Positions 54,619 through 64,000 of a stretch of DNA of 64,000 nucleotides are shown piece by piece (position 1 is the first letter of the stretch; the number at the start of each line of letters is the position of its first letter). The notes beneath the pieces were generated by a model that saw only the letters and a list, made by a program, of their open reading frames with translations, did no database searches and had not been told where the DNA came from. Made by a program: the position numbers and the translations under genes. The DNA lies in assembly GCF_003311635.1 (NCBI RefSeq), contig NZ_QEXL01000001.1:110852-174851 (forward strand). The letters are read 5' to 3'. Source of the DNA: Novacetimonas cocois (GTDB lineage: Bacteria; Pseudomonadota; Alphaproteobacteria; Acetobacterales; Acetobacteraceae).

Positions 54619-54926
54619 GCATCTGCACCCGATGCCGGGCATCAGCCCGCATCGGGGCGGTGCCGTGTATCCCGGAAAGCCGCGTATGAATCATGACAGC
54701 CGCCATGCGCCACAGGCCGAACGCAGGCATGGGGAAAACGAGGCGGCCTGCCGACGGCCGCAGGCGGGTCTTTCACGGCCGTGACCGGGTGAGGGCGATC
54801 GGGATATCCACCGCCCGACATGCCCACATTCCCGCTTTCACACGGAAATTGCCCCTGGACCGATCCTGATGCATTTTCCGATGACAGGGGATGCGGGATG
54901 TGGCCGCGGCGGCAGAGCCGCGCCGT
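54619..54926. other. Convergent upp-ilvA spacer (308 bases)
   Basis: No believable gene is in this gap. A clear hairpin, CCCGATGC (54628-54635) with GCATCGGG (54649-54656) plus inner GGGC/GCCC, directly follows upp and may end its transcript, though no T run follows. Further G/C-rich dyads occur at GCGGCC/GGCCGC (54743-54761) and CACGGCCGTG. Nothing else is recognised. Confidence 0.5.
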
Positions 54927-56126
54927 TCAGCAGGTGCGACGGACGATATAGGTCTTGGACAGTTCCGTCTCCAGCTGGCGGGCATGTTCCGGGTCGCGGG
55001 CCTCGATCATGATTTCCAGCTCGGCCGCCTGCACGCTGGGCGTGGTGAACAGGCGCTGGTGGGAGACCTCGATGATGTTGCCGCCCGCATCCCCGATCCT
55101 GCGGGAGATATCGGCCAGCACGCCCGGACGGTCGGGAATTTCCATCTTCAGGGACAAAAGCCGCCCGTCACGCAGCAGGGAGCGCAGAAGCGTGTTGGCA
55201 AGGATGCGGCTGTCGATGTTGCCGCCCGTGACCGGCAGCGCCACGCGCTTTCCCCGGAACATCTCGGGATAGGTCAGGACCGCCGCCAGCGCCGTGGCGC
55301 CCGCGCCCTCGCTGACCTGCTTTGCCCCTTCGGCCAGCATGGTGATCGCGGTCTCGATCGCGCTTTCGGGAACCGTCAGCACGCCGGAGATGTGTTCGCG
55401 TATGACCTCCAGCGGCTGGCGTCCCACCTTGAGCACGGCGATCCCCTCGGCAATGGTGGGACCGCCCGGCGGCAGCAGCTCATCCCCCGGAAAGCCGGAG
55501 AGGGAGGAATAATTTTCCACCTGCACGCCAATGATATCCATGCCCGGACGCAGCGCGCGCGCCGTGACCGCGCATCCCGACAGCAGGCCGCCACCGCCGA
55601 TGGGACAGACGAACGTGTCGAGTTCGCCCGCATCCTCCAGCAGTTCAAGGGCGAAGGTGCCCTGTCCGGCCATCACCTCGGGATCGTCATAGGGATGGAC
55701 GAAGACCCGGCCCTCACGCTCGCACAGGGCGTTGGCATGGGCCATCGCCTCGGCAAAGCTGTCGCCTTCAAGGACGACGCGCGCCCCCCATGCCGCCGTG
55801 CGCGTCACCTTGGCCACGGGGGTAAAGCGCGGCATGACGATCACCACGTCAATGCCAAGGAGGGAGGCATGACGCGCCACCCCCTGCGCATGGTTTCCGG
55901 CGGAAACGGTGATGACGCCGCGCCTGCGCTCGCCTTCGTCAAGCAGCGCCAGCTTGTTGGCGGCCCCGCGCTCCTTGAAGGAGCCGACCGCCTGCAGGTT
56001 GTCGAGCTTGAGCACGATATCCGCGCCGGTCGCCTGCGAAAGCGCCTGCGACGGCACGGTGGGGGTGCGCAGGACACGCCCGTTGATGCGCCGTGCGGCG
56101 GCGCGGATATCGTCAAGTGTGATCAC
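54927..56126 (-). CDS. ilvA: Threonine ammonia-lyase with ACT domain
   Basis: A PLP enzyme that deaminates threonine to 2-oxobutyrate, first step toward isoleucine. The Schiff-base lysine is in AVGSFKERGAANKL (about residue 47), and the PLP phosphate loop is GGGGLLSGCAV-like (PIGGGGLLSG). A single ACT domain ends it (PDRPGVLADISRRIGDAGG). I prefer the GTG start at 56126, with GAGG 8 bases upstream, giving 399 aa; the longer frame to 56180 overlaps greA by 44 bases. It is last in carA-carB-greA-ilvA. Confidence 0.92.
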   Translation of the reverse strand: MITLDDIRAAARRINGRVLRTPTVPSQALSQATGADIVLKLDNLQAVGSFKERGAANKLALLDEGERRRGVITVSAGNHAQGVARHASLLGIDVVIVMPRFTPVAKVTRTAAWGARVVLEGDSFAEAMAHANALCEREGRVFVHPYDDPEVMAGQGTFALELLEDAGELDTFVCPIGGGGLLSGCAVTARALRPGMDIIGVQVENYSSLSGFPGDELLPPGGPTIAEGIAVLKVGRQPLEVIREHISGVLTVPESAIETAITMLAEGAKQVSEGAGATALAAVLTYPEMFRGKRVALPVTGGNIDSRILANTLLRSLLRDGRLLSLKMEIPDRPGVLADISRRIGDAGGNIIEVSHQRLFTTPSVQAAELEIMIEARDPEHARQLETELSKTYIVRRTC

Positions 56127-56136
56127 GTCATATGCC

Positions 56137-56610
56137 TCAGCCGTAGGTAACGGCCAGTATTTCGTAAGTGCGGTCGCCACCGGGCGCGGGAACGGAAACG
56201 CTGTCGCCCACGCTCTTGCCGATCAGCGACTTGGCCAGCGGGGAGGAGATCGACAGCAGCCCCTGCTTGATGTCGGCCTCATAGACGCCAACGATCTGGT
56301 AGGTGACTTCCTTGTCCGTTTCCTCGTCCACCAGATGGACGCGGGCCCCGAACTTCACCTGGTCCCCCGACAGGGAGGCAGGGTCGATCACCTCGGCGGA
56401 GGAGACGATTTCCTCCAGCTCCAGGATGCGGCCCTCGGTAAAGGACTGGCGTTCGCGCGCCGCATGGTATTCGGCGTTCTCCGACAGGTCGCCGTGGCTG
56501 CGTGCCTCGGCGATGGCCCGTATGATGGCAGGACGTTCTTCACTCTTGAGCTTGCGAAGTTCTTCTTCGAGCCGTTGCAGGCCTGGGCCTGTCATCGGAA
56601 ATTTCTGCAA
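56137..56610 (-). CDS. greA: Transcription elongation factor GreA
   Basis: GreA rescues backtracked RNA polymerase by stimulating transcript cleavage. The 157-aa protein has an N-terminal coiled coil with acidic tip ([21 protein letters not shown]) and a globular end ([20 protein letters not shown]). The start is TTG 56610, giving [18 protein letters not shown], the expected opening in relatives; ATG 56595 would drop five residues. It follows carB and precedes ilvA by 10 bases. Confidence 0.96.
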   Translation of the reverse strand: MQKFPMTGPGLQRLEEELRKLKSEERPAIIRAIAEARSHGDLSENAEYHAARERQSFTEGRILELEEIVSSAEVIDPASLSGDQVKFGARVHLVDEETDKEVTYQIVGVYEADIKQGLLSISSPLAKSLIGKSVGDSVSVPAPGGDRTYEILAVTYG

Positions 56611-56741
56611 GATGTATCCCCGGGGTGAAGGTCAGCGTTCGACGACTGACGGATGGTGTGGTCATGGCGAACGCCCGCATGAAACACCCCCCGCCCGCCG
56701 GACGCCATCGGGGCGCGGACGGGCAGGGGGATGCGGGACGT

Positions 56742-59700
56742 TCAGTACGATCCCTTAAAGTAGGATTGAAGTGGCGCGACTTCAAGCACCCCGTCGCGCA
56801 TCGCCGCGATGGCATAGGTCGCGGCCCGCGCCCCCGCGATGGTGGTGTAATGCGGGATCCCGTGCGTCAGGGCCGAACGGCGGATGTCAAAGCTGTCGGT
56901 GACCGACTGCGCGCCCTGCGCAGTGTTGATGACCATCTGGATTTCGCCCGAACGGATCGCGTCCACGCAGTTGGGGCGTCCCTCCAGCACCTTGTTGATC
57001 ACGCGCACCTCTACGCCCGCGTCACGCAGGCACTGCGCGGTGCCACGGGTGGCGACCACGCTGAAGCCCATGTCCACCAGTCTGCGGCCCAGCGACTTGA
57101 CCGCCGCCTTGTCGCTGTCGCGTACCGACAGGAACACCTCTCCCGACAGGGGCAGGCGCACGCCCGCGGCAAGCTGCGACTTGGCAAAGGCGCGCTCGAA
57201 TGACGCGTCGAGTCCCATCACCTCCCCGGTGGAGCGCATCTCCGGCCCGAGGATCGTATCGACATCGGGGAAGCGGTTGAACGGGAAGACCGCTTCCTTG
57301 ACCGCGACATGCGGGGCGACGGCCTGATCGTCGAGGCGGAATTCCGACAAGCGGGCGCCTGCCATGACGCGCGCGCCGATCTTGGCGACCGGGACGCCAG
57401 TCGCCTTTGCGACGAAAGGCACCGTGCGCGACGCGCGGGGGTTGACCTCCAGTACGAAGATGTCGTGGCCCTTGATCGCGTACTGCACGTTCATCAGCCC
57501 GACGATGCCCAGTTCGCGGGCCATCGCCTCGGTCTGGGCCTTCAGTTCGGTCACGATGGCGGGCGACAGGGTATAGGGCGGCAGCGAACAGGCGCTGTCG
57601 CCCGAATGGATGCCCGCTTCCTCGATATGTTCCATGACGCCGGCGACATAGACATCGGTGCCATCGGCGATGCAGTCCACGTCGGCCTCGATCGCGTCAT
57701 TGAGGTAACGGTCGATCAGCACCGGCCCTGATGCGACGTCATGTCCCGCAAGCTGCAGCGCCACGCGCATGTAACGCTGCAGGCTGGCGCGATCATGCAC
57801 GATTTCCATCGCCCGTCCGCCCAGAACGTAGGACGGCCGCACCACGACGGGATATCCGATCCGGTCCGCCACGTCCTCGGCCTCCGCCAGGGAGCGGGCG
57901 ATGCCGTTTTCGGGCTGGCGCAGGCCCACCTTGTGCAGCATTGCCTGGAAACGCTCGCGGTCCTCGGCGCAGTCGATGGCGTCGGCCGGGGTGCCCAGCA
58001 GCGCGATGCCCGCCGTCTCCAGCGCATGCGACAGCTTCAGCGGCGTCTGGCCGCCATACTGCACGATGCAGCCCAGCACGGTGCCGTTTTCCTGTTCGCG
58101 GCGGATCAGCGCAATCACGTCCTCGGCCGTCAGGGGCTCGAAATACAGCCGGTCGGACGTGTCGTAATCGGTGGAGACCGTCTCGGGGTTGCAGTTGACC
58201 ATGATGGTCTCGAACCCCGCTTCGCGCAGGGCATAGGCCGCATGCACGCAGCAGTAGTCGAACTCGATCCCCTGTCCGATGCGGTTCGGGCCACCGCCAA
58301 GGATGACGATCTTCTTGCGATCTGTCGGGTCGCTTTCGCATTCGGGCGTGCCGAAGCCGCCTTCGTACGTGGAATACATGTACGGCGTGGGGGATGCGAA
58401 CTCGCCCGCGCAGGTATCGATGCGCTTGTAAACCGGCGTGACCTCCAGCCGCGTGCGCAGCTCAAGGATCTCATTGGCCGAGGTGCCCGACAGCCGCCCG
58501 AGCTGCACGTCGGAAAAGCCGAGGCTCTTGAGCGCGCGCATCCGGTCCGCGTCGCGCGGCAGGCCGTCGCACACGACGCCATGTTCGGCGGCGATGATCT
58601 TTTGCAGTTCACGCAGGAACCACGGCTCGAACTTGCATGCGTCGTGGATGTCCTCCACCGACAGCCCGGCGCGCAGGGCCTGTGCTGCCATCAGGATGCG
58701 TTCGGGGCGCGGCTGCGACAGGGCGGCGCGGAAGGCGTCGGGGCCGCCATCGCCCGGCGCGTCCACGGGGTCGAGGCCCGCCAGCCCGATTTCCATGGAG
58801 CGCAGGCCCTTCTGCAGCGCCTCGGGGAAGGAGCGGCCGATGGCCATCGCCTCGCCCACGGATTTCATGCTGGTGGACAGCAGGGCCGGGGTGCCGGGGA
58901 ACTTCTCGAACGTGAAGCGGGGGATCTTGACGACGACGTAATCGATCGTCGGTTCGAACGACGCGGGCGTGGTGCCGCCGGTGATGTCGTTGGCGAGTTC
59001 GTCGAGCGTATAGCCAACCGCGAGCTTTGCCGCGATCTTGGCGATGGGAAAGCCCGTCGCCTTGGACGCCAGCGCGGAAGAGCGCGAGACGCGGGGGTTC
59101 ATCTCGATCACGACCATGCGGCCATCGGCGGGGTTGATGCCGAACTGCACGTTCGACCCGCCGGTTTCCACCCCGATCTTGCGCAGGCACGCCAGCGAGG
59201 CGTCGCGCATGCGCTGGTATTCCTTGTCCGTCAGCGTCAGCGCGGGGGCCACGGTGATGGAATCGCCCGTATGCACGCCCATCGGGTCGATGTTCTCGAT
59301 CGAGCAGATGATGATGCAGTTGTCGGCGGCGTCGCGCACGACCTCCATCTCGTACTCTTTCCAGCCGAGGACGGATTCCTCGATCAGGACCTCGGTCGTG
59401 GGGGAGGCATCGAGGCCGGAGGAGACGATGCGGTCGAACTCCTCGCGGTTATAGGCGATGCCGCCGCCCGACCCGCCCATGGTGAAGGACGGACGGATGA
59501 CCGACGGCAGGCCCACCTGTTTCAGCGCCTCGCGCGCTTCGTCCAGGGTGTGGGCGATGACGCTACGCGGGCTTTCGATGCCGATGGCGTCCATCGCCTC
59601 GCGGAATTTCTGCCGGTCCTCGGCACGGTCGATCACCTCGGCATTGGCGCCGATCAGTTCGACATTGTGCTTCTTGAGGAAGCCCGACTTGTCGAGTGCC

Positions 59701-59999
59701 ATCGCCGTGTTCAGCGCGGTCTGCCCGCCCATGGTCGGCAGGATGGCGTCGGGCTTTTCACGCAGGATGATGCGTTCGACGAATTCCGGGGTGATCGGCT
59801 CGATATAGGTCGCGTCCGCAAGTCCCGGATCGGTCATGATGGTCGCGGGATTGGAGTTGACCAGGATGACGCGGTAACCCTCTTCCTTCAGGGCCTTGCA
59901 GGCCTGCGCGCCGGAATAGTCGAATTCGCACGCCTGGCCGATCACGATCGGGCCGGCGCCGATAATCAGGATGGAGCTGATATCTGTCCGTTTGGGCAT
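56742..59999 (-). CDS. carB: Carbamoyl-phosphate synthase large subunit
   Basis: Makes carbamoyl phosphate from bicarbonate, ATP and ammonia supplied by CarA, for arginine and pyrimidine synthesis. The 1085-aa protein has two ATP-grasp halves, each with a start such as [20 protein letters not shown] and [19 protein letters not shown] and acidic clamp [20 protein letters not shown] and [20 protein letters not shown]. The last 150 residues are the allosteric MGS domain. It lies 13 bases after carA. Confidence 0.98.
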   Translation of the reverse strand: MPKRTDISSILIIGAGPIVIGQACEFDYSGAQACKALKEEGYRVILVNSNPATIMTDPGLADATYIEPITPEFVERIILREKPDAILPTMGGQTALNTAMALDKSGFLKKHNVELIGANAEVIDRAEDRQKFREAMDAIGIESPRSVIAHTLDEAREALKQVGLPSVIRPSFTMGGSGGGIAYNREEFDRIVSSGLDASPTTEVLIEESVLGWKEYEMEVVRDAADNCIIICSIENIDPMGVHTGDSITVAPALTLTDKEYQRMRDASLACLRKIGVETGGSNVQFGINPADGRMVVIEMNPRVSRSSALASKATGFPIAKIAAKLAVGYTLDELANDITGGTTPASFEPTIDYVVVKIPRFTFEKFPGTPALLSTSMKSVGEAMAIGRSFPEALQKGLRSMEIGLAGLDPVDAPGDGGPDAFRAALSQPRPERILMAAQALRAGLSVEDIHDACKFEPWFLRELQKIIAAEHGVVCDGLPRDADRMRALKSLGFSDVQLGRLSGTSANEILELRTRLEVTPVYKRIDTCAGEFASPTPYMYSTYEGGFGTPECESDPTDRKKIVILGGGPNRIGQGIEFDYCCVHAAYALREAGFETIMVNCNPETVSTDYDTSDRLYFEPLTAEDVIALIRREQENGTVLGCIVQYGGQTPLKLSHALETAGIALLGTPADAIDCAEDRERFQAMLHKVGLRQPENGIARSLAEAEDVADRIGYPVVVRPSYVLGGRAMEIVHDRASLQRYMRVALQLAGHDVASGPVLIDRYLNDAIEADVDCIADGTDVYVAGVMEHIEEAGIHSGDSACSLPPYTLSPAIVTELKAQTEAMARELGIVGLMNVQYAIKGHDIFVLEVNPRASRTVPFVAKATGVPVAKIGARVMAGARLSEFRLDDQAVAPHVAVKEAVFPFNRFPDVDTILGPEMRSTGEVMGLDASFERAFAKSQLAAGVRLPLSGEVFLSVRDSDKAAVKSLGRRLVDMGFSVVATRGTAQCLRDAGVEVRVINKVLEGRPNCVDAIRSGEIQMVINTAQGAQSVTDSFDIRRSALTHGIPHYTTIAGARAATYAIAAMRDGVLEVAPLQSYFKGSY

Positions 60000-60012
60000 G
60001 TCGATACGGCTT

Positions 60013-61413
60013 TCAGGCGGTGTGGGAGTGGGAGTCGATCAGGGCGACGAAGCGGTCGAACAGGTAACGGCTGTCCGACGGGCCGGGGCTGGATTCGGGA
60101 TGGTACTGCACCGAAAATGCCGGATACCGGTCGGAGGCGATGCCTTCGTTCGATCCGTCGAACAGGCTGATATGCGTGGCGCGGACCCCTTCGGGCAGGG
60201 TTTTGTCATCCACGGCGAAACCGTGGTTCTGGCTGGTGATTTCTACCTTGCCCGTCGCAAGGTCCTTGACGGGCTGGTTCGCGCCGCGATGCCCGCGCTC
60301 CAGCTTGTAGGTCCTGGCACCCAGCGTCAGGGCCAGCAGCTGGTGGCCAAGGCAGATGCCGAACACCGGCTTGCCCGCCTCCAGCACGCCACGGATGGCG
60401 GCGACGGCATAGGATGCGGTGGCCGCCGGGTCGCCCGGTCCGTTGGACAGGAACACGCCCGCCGGCTCGTGCGACAGGATTTCCTCCGCCGTGGCGGTGG
60501 CGGGGACGACGATGACGTCGCATCCGGCGGATGACAGGCAGCGCAGGATATTGCGCTTCGCCCCGTAATCGACGGCAACGACGCGGCGGCGCTTTTCAGG
60601 AAGGGGGACGGTGCCATGCGGCCAGTGCCATACGCCCTCATCCCAGGCATAGGATTTGGCGCAGGTGACTTCGCGGGCAAGGTCCATGCCCTCCAGCCCC
60701 GGCCACGCGCGGGCCTGCGCCTGCAGGGCGGCGATGTCGATGCTGCCGTCGGCGGGATAGGCGACAATGGCGGTCTGCGGGCCGCCATCGCGGATGCGGC
60801 GGGTGATCGCGCGGGTGTCGATGCCGCAGATGCCCGCGATGCCCCGCGCCCTGAGCCACGCGTCGAGCGATTCCACCGAACGCCAGTTGGCGGGCGCGGT
60901 CAGGTCTTCCTTGACCACCAGGGCGCGGGCTGCGACGCGCGCGGCCTCGTCATCCTCGGGGGTGGTGCCGACATTGCCGATATGGGGAAAGGTGAAGGTG
61001 ATGATCTGTCCGGCGAAGGAGGGATCGGTCAGCGTTTCCTGATATCCCGTCATGCCGGTGGAAAAGCAGATTTCGCCAATCGCGGTGGCACCTTCGGCAT
61101 GTGCGCCAAAGCCGCGCCCCCACAGGACGGTGCCATCGGCCAGGATCAGGGCGGCGGTGGCGGCATCGGGCCGGCTGGCCGGAGAGATCGGATTGGGCGC
61201 GGTCATTGGGGGCTCCGGTCGGTCGGATTCGGTGGCGGGTTGCAGGTCGGACAGGGACAGGCCGGTTTCACGCAGCACCACGGTCCAGTGCTTTGGCGGG
61301 ATGGCGCGGGCCTGTCGCCATTTGCGCACGGCCTCGGTGCTGACGCCCGTCAGGCGCGCGGCCTGTTCCGGGCCGCCAAGGCGCTGTATGATGTCTTCTA
61401 TTGTCATCGGCAT
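60013..61413 (-). CDS. carA: Carbamoyl-phosphate synthase small subunit with N-terminal HTH domain
   Basis: CarA hydrolyses glutamine and feeds ammonia to CarB. At 466 aa it exceeds the usual 370-390. Residues about 4-55 form a helix-turn-helix of Cro/YdaS type ([34 protein letters not shown]), then a linker. The CarA core follows from about residue 83 ([18 protein letters not shown]), with [12 protein letters not shown] (catalytic Cys about 353) and [10 protein letters not shown]. The start ATG 61413 has GGAAGGGA upstream. An internal ATG at 61206 with GGAG 6 bases before it would give a plain 397-aa CarA. Confidence 0.93.
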   Translation of the reverse strand: MPMTIEDIIQRLGGPEQAARLTGVSTEAVRKWRQARAIPPKHWTVVLRETGLSLSDLQPATESDRPEPPMTAPNPISPASRPDAATAALILADGTVLWGRGFGAHAEGATAIGEICFSTGMTGYQETLTDPSFAGQIITFTFPHIGNVGTTPEDDEAARVAARALVVKEDLTAPANWRSVESLDAWLRARGIAGICGIDTRAITRRIRDGGPQTAIVAYPADGSIDIAALQAQARAWPGLEGMDLAREVTCAKSYAWDEGVWHWPHGTVPLPEKRRRVVAVDYGAKRNILRCLSSAGCDVIVVPATATAEEILSHEPAGVFLSNGPGDPAATASYAVAAIRGVLEAGKPVFGICLGHQLLALTLGARTYKLERGHRGANQPVKDLATGKVEITSQNHGFAVDDKTLPEGVRATHISLFDGSNEGIASDRYPAFSVQYHPESSPGPSDSRYLFDRFVALIDSHSHTA

Positions 61414-61482
61414 TGGATGATTGTCCCTTCCGGGTCTATTCCCTATCAGCGGACAAAGGGGATGGGAAGAAAATTCCGCCAG

Positions 61483-61516
61483 CTTTTCGATCGTGAAAAG
61501 TGGGAAAAAGATTCCC
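61483..61516. promoter_or_regulatory. Two inverted repeats in the carA-yqeY divergent gap
   Basis: CTTTTC (61483-61488) and GAAAAG (61495-61500) around GATCGT, then GGGAA (61502-61506) and TTCCC (61512-61516) around AAAGA. Both are perfect and lie side by side in the 168-base gap between carA (minus) and yqeY (plus). They are candidate protein-binding sites; no promoter boxes were fixed. Confidence 0.4.
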
Positions 61517-61581
61517 GGTCATGTCGGCCGCAGTCCGTGCGGCGGACCACTGTCCCCTACCGATCAACAGGAGTTTGAAGA

Positions 61582-62043
61582 ATGTCCTTGCGCGCACGTT
61601 TCATGGAAGACCTGAAAGCCGCCATGAAGGCCGGACAGAGTGACCGCGTCGGCACGATCCGCATGATTACGGCAAAGCTGAAAGACCTTGACATCGCGGG
61701 CCGCGCGAAAGGAGAGGACAAGGTCAGCGACGACGCCGTGATCGGCATGCTGCGTGGTATGGTCAAGTCGCGCACGGAATCCGCCGCGATGTACCTGCAG
61801 GGCGGCCGTCCCGAACTGGCGCAGAAGGAAGAGGCGGAAATCGCCCTGATCCGCACCTACCTGCCTGCCGACCTGGACGAGGAAACGCTTGAGGCCGCCG
61901 CGCGCGAGGCGATCGAGCGCACGGATGCGACCTCCATGAAGGACATGGGCCGCGTCATGGCGGCGCTGAAGACGCAGTTCGGCAGCGCGCTGGACGCGGC
62001 CATCGCCAGTTCCATCGTCAAGTCGCTGCTGTCCGCGCGCTGA
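61582..62043 (+). CDS. GatB/YqeY-domain protein
   Basis: A 153-aa cytoplasmic protein of the YqeY family, related to the C-terminal helical domain of the GatB amidotransferase subunit and thought to bind tRNA. Recognised by MKAGQSDRVGTIRMITAKLK, QKEEAEIALIRTYLPADLDE and MKDMGRVMAALKTQFG. An AGGAG site precedes the ATG. It lies 14 bases before dnaG, a common pairing. Precise function is unknown. Confidence 0.9.
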   Translation: MSLRARFMEDLKAAMKAGQSDRVGTIRMITAKLKDLDIAGRAKGEDKVSDDAVIGMLRGMVKSRTESAAMYLQGGRPELAQKEEAEIALIRTYLPADLDEETLEAAAREAIERTDATSMKDMGRVMAALKTQFGSALDAAIASSIVKSLLSAR

Positions 62044-62057
62044 GGAACAGGTAGGCG

Positions 62058-63947
62058 ATGGCGCTTGATCCCGCCTTTCTGGACGAACTGCGCGCCCGGA
62101 CCCCGATCGCGGCGGTCATCGGGCGGCGCACCAAGCTGGTGCGTTCGGGCCGGAACTGGAAGGCATGCTGCCCCTTCCACGGGGAAAAGACGCCATCGTT
62201 CTATGTCTATGACGACCACTTCCACTGTTTCGGATGTGGTGTGCATGGCGATGTCATTTCCTTCGTCATGCAGAGCGAGGGGCGCTCCTTCCCCGAGGCG
62301 GTGGAGGAACTGGCCTCCGCCGCCGGGATGGAGGTCCCGCGTCCAGACCGCCACCAGCGCGAGGCCCAGCAGGAAGCCCGCACCCTGGGCGATGTGCTGG
62401 AGGCGGTGCAGCAGGCATGGCGCCGCCGCCTGTACCAGAACGAGGGGCGCGAGGGGCTGGCCTACCTGCGGGGGCGTGGCCTGACGGACGAGACGATCGA
62501 GGCATTCGGCCTTGGCTGGTCCGGCGACGGGCGGGGTGGCCTGCTGACGGAACTTGCGGCACATGACATCACCCCGGCGCTGCTGGCGCAGGCGGGGCTG
62601 ATGCGCGTGGATGAGAATGGCAGGCCCAAGGGGGAGCTGTTCTTCAACCGCGTCACCTTTCCCATCTGTGACCGGCGCGGGCGGCTGGTGTCGTTTGGCG
62701 GGCGCATCCTTGGCGATGGGCAGCCCAAATACCTCAATGGCCCCGAGACCGCGATTTTCGCGAAACGCCGCGTCCTGTTCGGGCTTGACCGCGCCCGCGC
62801 GGCAGTGCGCGCGCCACGTGGCGGCCCGGACGCCCCCCCGCGTCCCGAACTGCTGGTGGTCGAGGGCTATATGGACGTCATCGCCCTGCACCAGGCCGGC
62901 TTTGCCGGCGCGGTCGCCCCGCTGGGCACCGCGCTCACGGCCGAGCAGATGGAGGCGCTGTGGCAGGTCTCTTCCGCGCCGGTGCTGTGCTTCGATGGCG
63001 ATGCGGCGGGGCAGCGCGCGGCGGTAAAGGCGGCGGAAACCGGGCTGCCGCTGCTGAATGTCGAGCGGACCCTGCGCTTTTGCGTCCTGCCGGAGGGCGA
63101 GGACCCCGACAGCCTGCTGCGCCAGCAGGGCAGTGCGGCGATGGGCGGCCTGATCGAGGGCGCGCGTCCGTTGAGCGAGGTCCTCTTCGGCCTGCTGAGT
63201 GAAGGGGTGCGCGATCCCGGCCCGGAGCAGCGCGCGGCCCTGCGCCAGAAACTGGTGGATGCGGCGAACCTGATCCCCGACAAGGGACTGGCGTCGGAAT
63301 ACCGCTCCACCCTGCTGGACCGGTTTTTCGCAACCTTCCGGCGCCGTCCCACGCCGGGGGCGCGTGGCGGGGGACGGCAGGGCGGCATGCATGGCGCCCG
63401 TCCGTTCCCGGCGCCTGCCGCCGATGTTCAGGGTGTCCCGGTCACGCTGGACGCGCAGGCGGTCACGCTTGAGCGGATGCGTATTCTGACTGCCATCCTG
63501 CTGCGCCATCCCGAAGTGCTGGAGGACGTGCAGGACGCCTATTGCCGGCTGGACATGCCCGCCGAGCTGTCCGGCCTGCGGGCGGTGATGCTCGACATGC
63601 TGGCAGAGGAAGGGGGCGACAGGGATGCGTCCGCCCTCCTGCTGGCGCTGGAGGAGCGGATCGGGGCCGTGGGCCTGTCGCAGGCGCGCGACCGGGTGCT
63701 GTCGTCCCATCCCCTGCCGCTGTCGGCGCAGCAGCAGGACGGGGACCTGATGTCCGTCGATGCGCGGCAGGAATGGTGGCATTTCTACGCGCTTTTGAAT
63801 GTGGAGCGTTTTGCCCGCGACCTGCGCCTTGATACCGAACGGATGTGCAAGGAAGAATTTGACGAACAGGCATGGGAAAGCCTGCGTGTCAGGCTGCTGG
63901 CGCTGGAGGCGCTGCGGCGTGGCGGGGATATTCCCGATACGCAATGA
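62058..63947 (+). CDS. dnaG: DNA primase
   Basis: Primes Okazaki fragments at the replication fork. The 629-aa protein has the CHC2 zinc ribbon (CCPFHGEKTPSF, HFHCFGCG, about residues 37-62), the RNA polymerase core (GRRGRLVSFGGRIL-like, KYLNGPETAIFAKRRVLFGL) and the Toprim motifs VVEGYMDVIALHQ (about 265) and FDGDAAGQRAAVKA. A Gly/Arg/Pro linker near residues 430-450 leads to the helicase-binding C-terminal domain. It is the classical dnaG-rpoD context, with rpoD presumably beyond the window. Confidence 0.97.
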   Translation: MALDPAFLDELRARTPIAAVIGRRTKLVRSGRNWKACCPFHGEKTPSFYVYDDHFHCFGCGVHGDVISFVMQSEGRSFPEAVEELASAAGMEVPRPDRHQREAQQEARTLGDVLEAVQQAWRRRLYQNEGREGLAYLRGRGLTDETIEAFGLGWSGDGRGGLLTELAAHDITPALLAQAGLMRVDENGRPKGELFFNRVTFPICDRRGRLVSFGGRILGDGQPKYLNGPETAIFAKRRVLFGLDRARAAVRAPRGGPDAPPRPELLVVEGYMDVIALHQAGFAGAVAPLGTALTAEQMEALWQVSSAPVLCFDGDAAGQRAAVKAAETGLPLLNVERTLRFCVLPEGEDPDSLLRQQGSAAMGGLIEGARPLSEVLFGLLSEGVRDPGPEQRAALRQKLVDAANLIPDKGLASEYRSTLLDRFFATFRRRPTPGARGGGRQGGMHGARPFPAPAADVQGVPVTLDAQAVTLERMRILTAILLRHPEVLEDVQDAYCRLDMPAELSGLRAVMLDMLAEEGGDRDASALLLALEERIGAVGLSQARDRVLSSHPLPLSAQQQDGDLMSVDARQEWWHFYALLNVERFARDLRLDTERMCKEEFDEQAWESLRVRLLALEALRRGGDIPDTQ

Positions 63948-64000
63948 AGGGGCGTTGTTTTTTGGGGAAATCGGGGCGTGCCCCTTGACTTCGGGGGGGG
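63947..64000 (+). other. Window end after dnaG
   Basis: After the dnaG stop a loose stem AAGGGGC (63947-63953) with GCCCCTT (63980-63986) is possible, and GGGG-CGTG-CCCC (63973-63984) forms a small hairpin. TTGACT (63985-63990) resembles a -35 box, but its -10 would lie outside the window. Confidence 0.25.

Noticed and set aside
56127..56180. Longer ilvA start (56180) overlapping greA
   Set aside because: It adds a non-conserved leader, and the GTG at 56126 has a well-placed GAGG site.
57741..60170. Long open frame (809 codons) on the plus strand opposite carB
   Set aside because: High-GC shadow of carB; composition is His/Arg/Gly-rich and there is no recognisable domain.

Overview
This window is a stretch of core chromosome from a high-GC alphaproteobacterium. 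Protein likeness (RpoA, EF-Tu, SecY, CarA), an orphan CcrM-type methyltransferase, a sigma-EcfG-like stress promoter and the absence of rpmJ between secY and rpsM all fit the Acetobacteraceae (acetic acid bacteria, perhaps Komagataeibacter, Gluconacetobacter or a relative). The family assignment rests on recognition, not on a database search. I see no tRNA, rRNA, CRISPR array, insertion sequence or prophage.

Layout. 1-15240: the end of tuf followed by an unbroken S10-spc-alpha ribosomal protein supercluster (rpsJ to rplQ, with secY, adk and rpoA), ending at a strong intrinsic terminator. Several wider junctions in it carry stable RNA hairpins, and a promoter with a structured leader of about 190 nt precedes rpsM. 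15356-17983: a three-gene nitrate/sulfonate/taurine-type ABC importer. 18108-18594: two small stress or envelope proteins, the second (DUF1328, 58 aa) very short. 18685-29705 (minus): a drug efflux block with an MFS transporter, periplasmic adaptor, two different RND pumps (MdtB/MdtC-like) and an outer membrane factor. 29810: a CsbD-like stress protein behind a good EcfG-type promoter. 30273-33317: rnhB, the GANTC methyltransferase ccrM and a second orphan adenine methyltransferase, preceded by a cluster of GANTC sites. 33367-41086 (minus): a secreted ankyrin protein, then a MoxR ATPase, DUF58, BatA/DUF4159 and VWA/GATase-like membrane module. 41161-47821 (plus): DUF1285, cca, an MsbA-like exporter and an EmrAB-type pump with an 11-bp palindromic operator. 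47834-53446: a Nudix hydrolase converging on rppH, then the envelope group gpmI-envC-ctpA-rppH (minus). 53540-54618: msrB and upp. 54927-61413 (minus): carA-carB-greA-ilvA, in which CarA carries an extra N-terminal helix-turn-helix domain. 61582-63947: a YqeY-family gene and dnaG.

Nothing here is a wholly new system that I can prove. The strongest candidates for new biology are the HTH-CarA fusion with a possible second internal start and two inverted repeats in its divergent promoter, the structured leader and junction hairpins of the ribosomal operons, the GANTC cluster before rnhB-ccrM, and the MoxR-DUF58-DUF4159-VWA membrane module.
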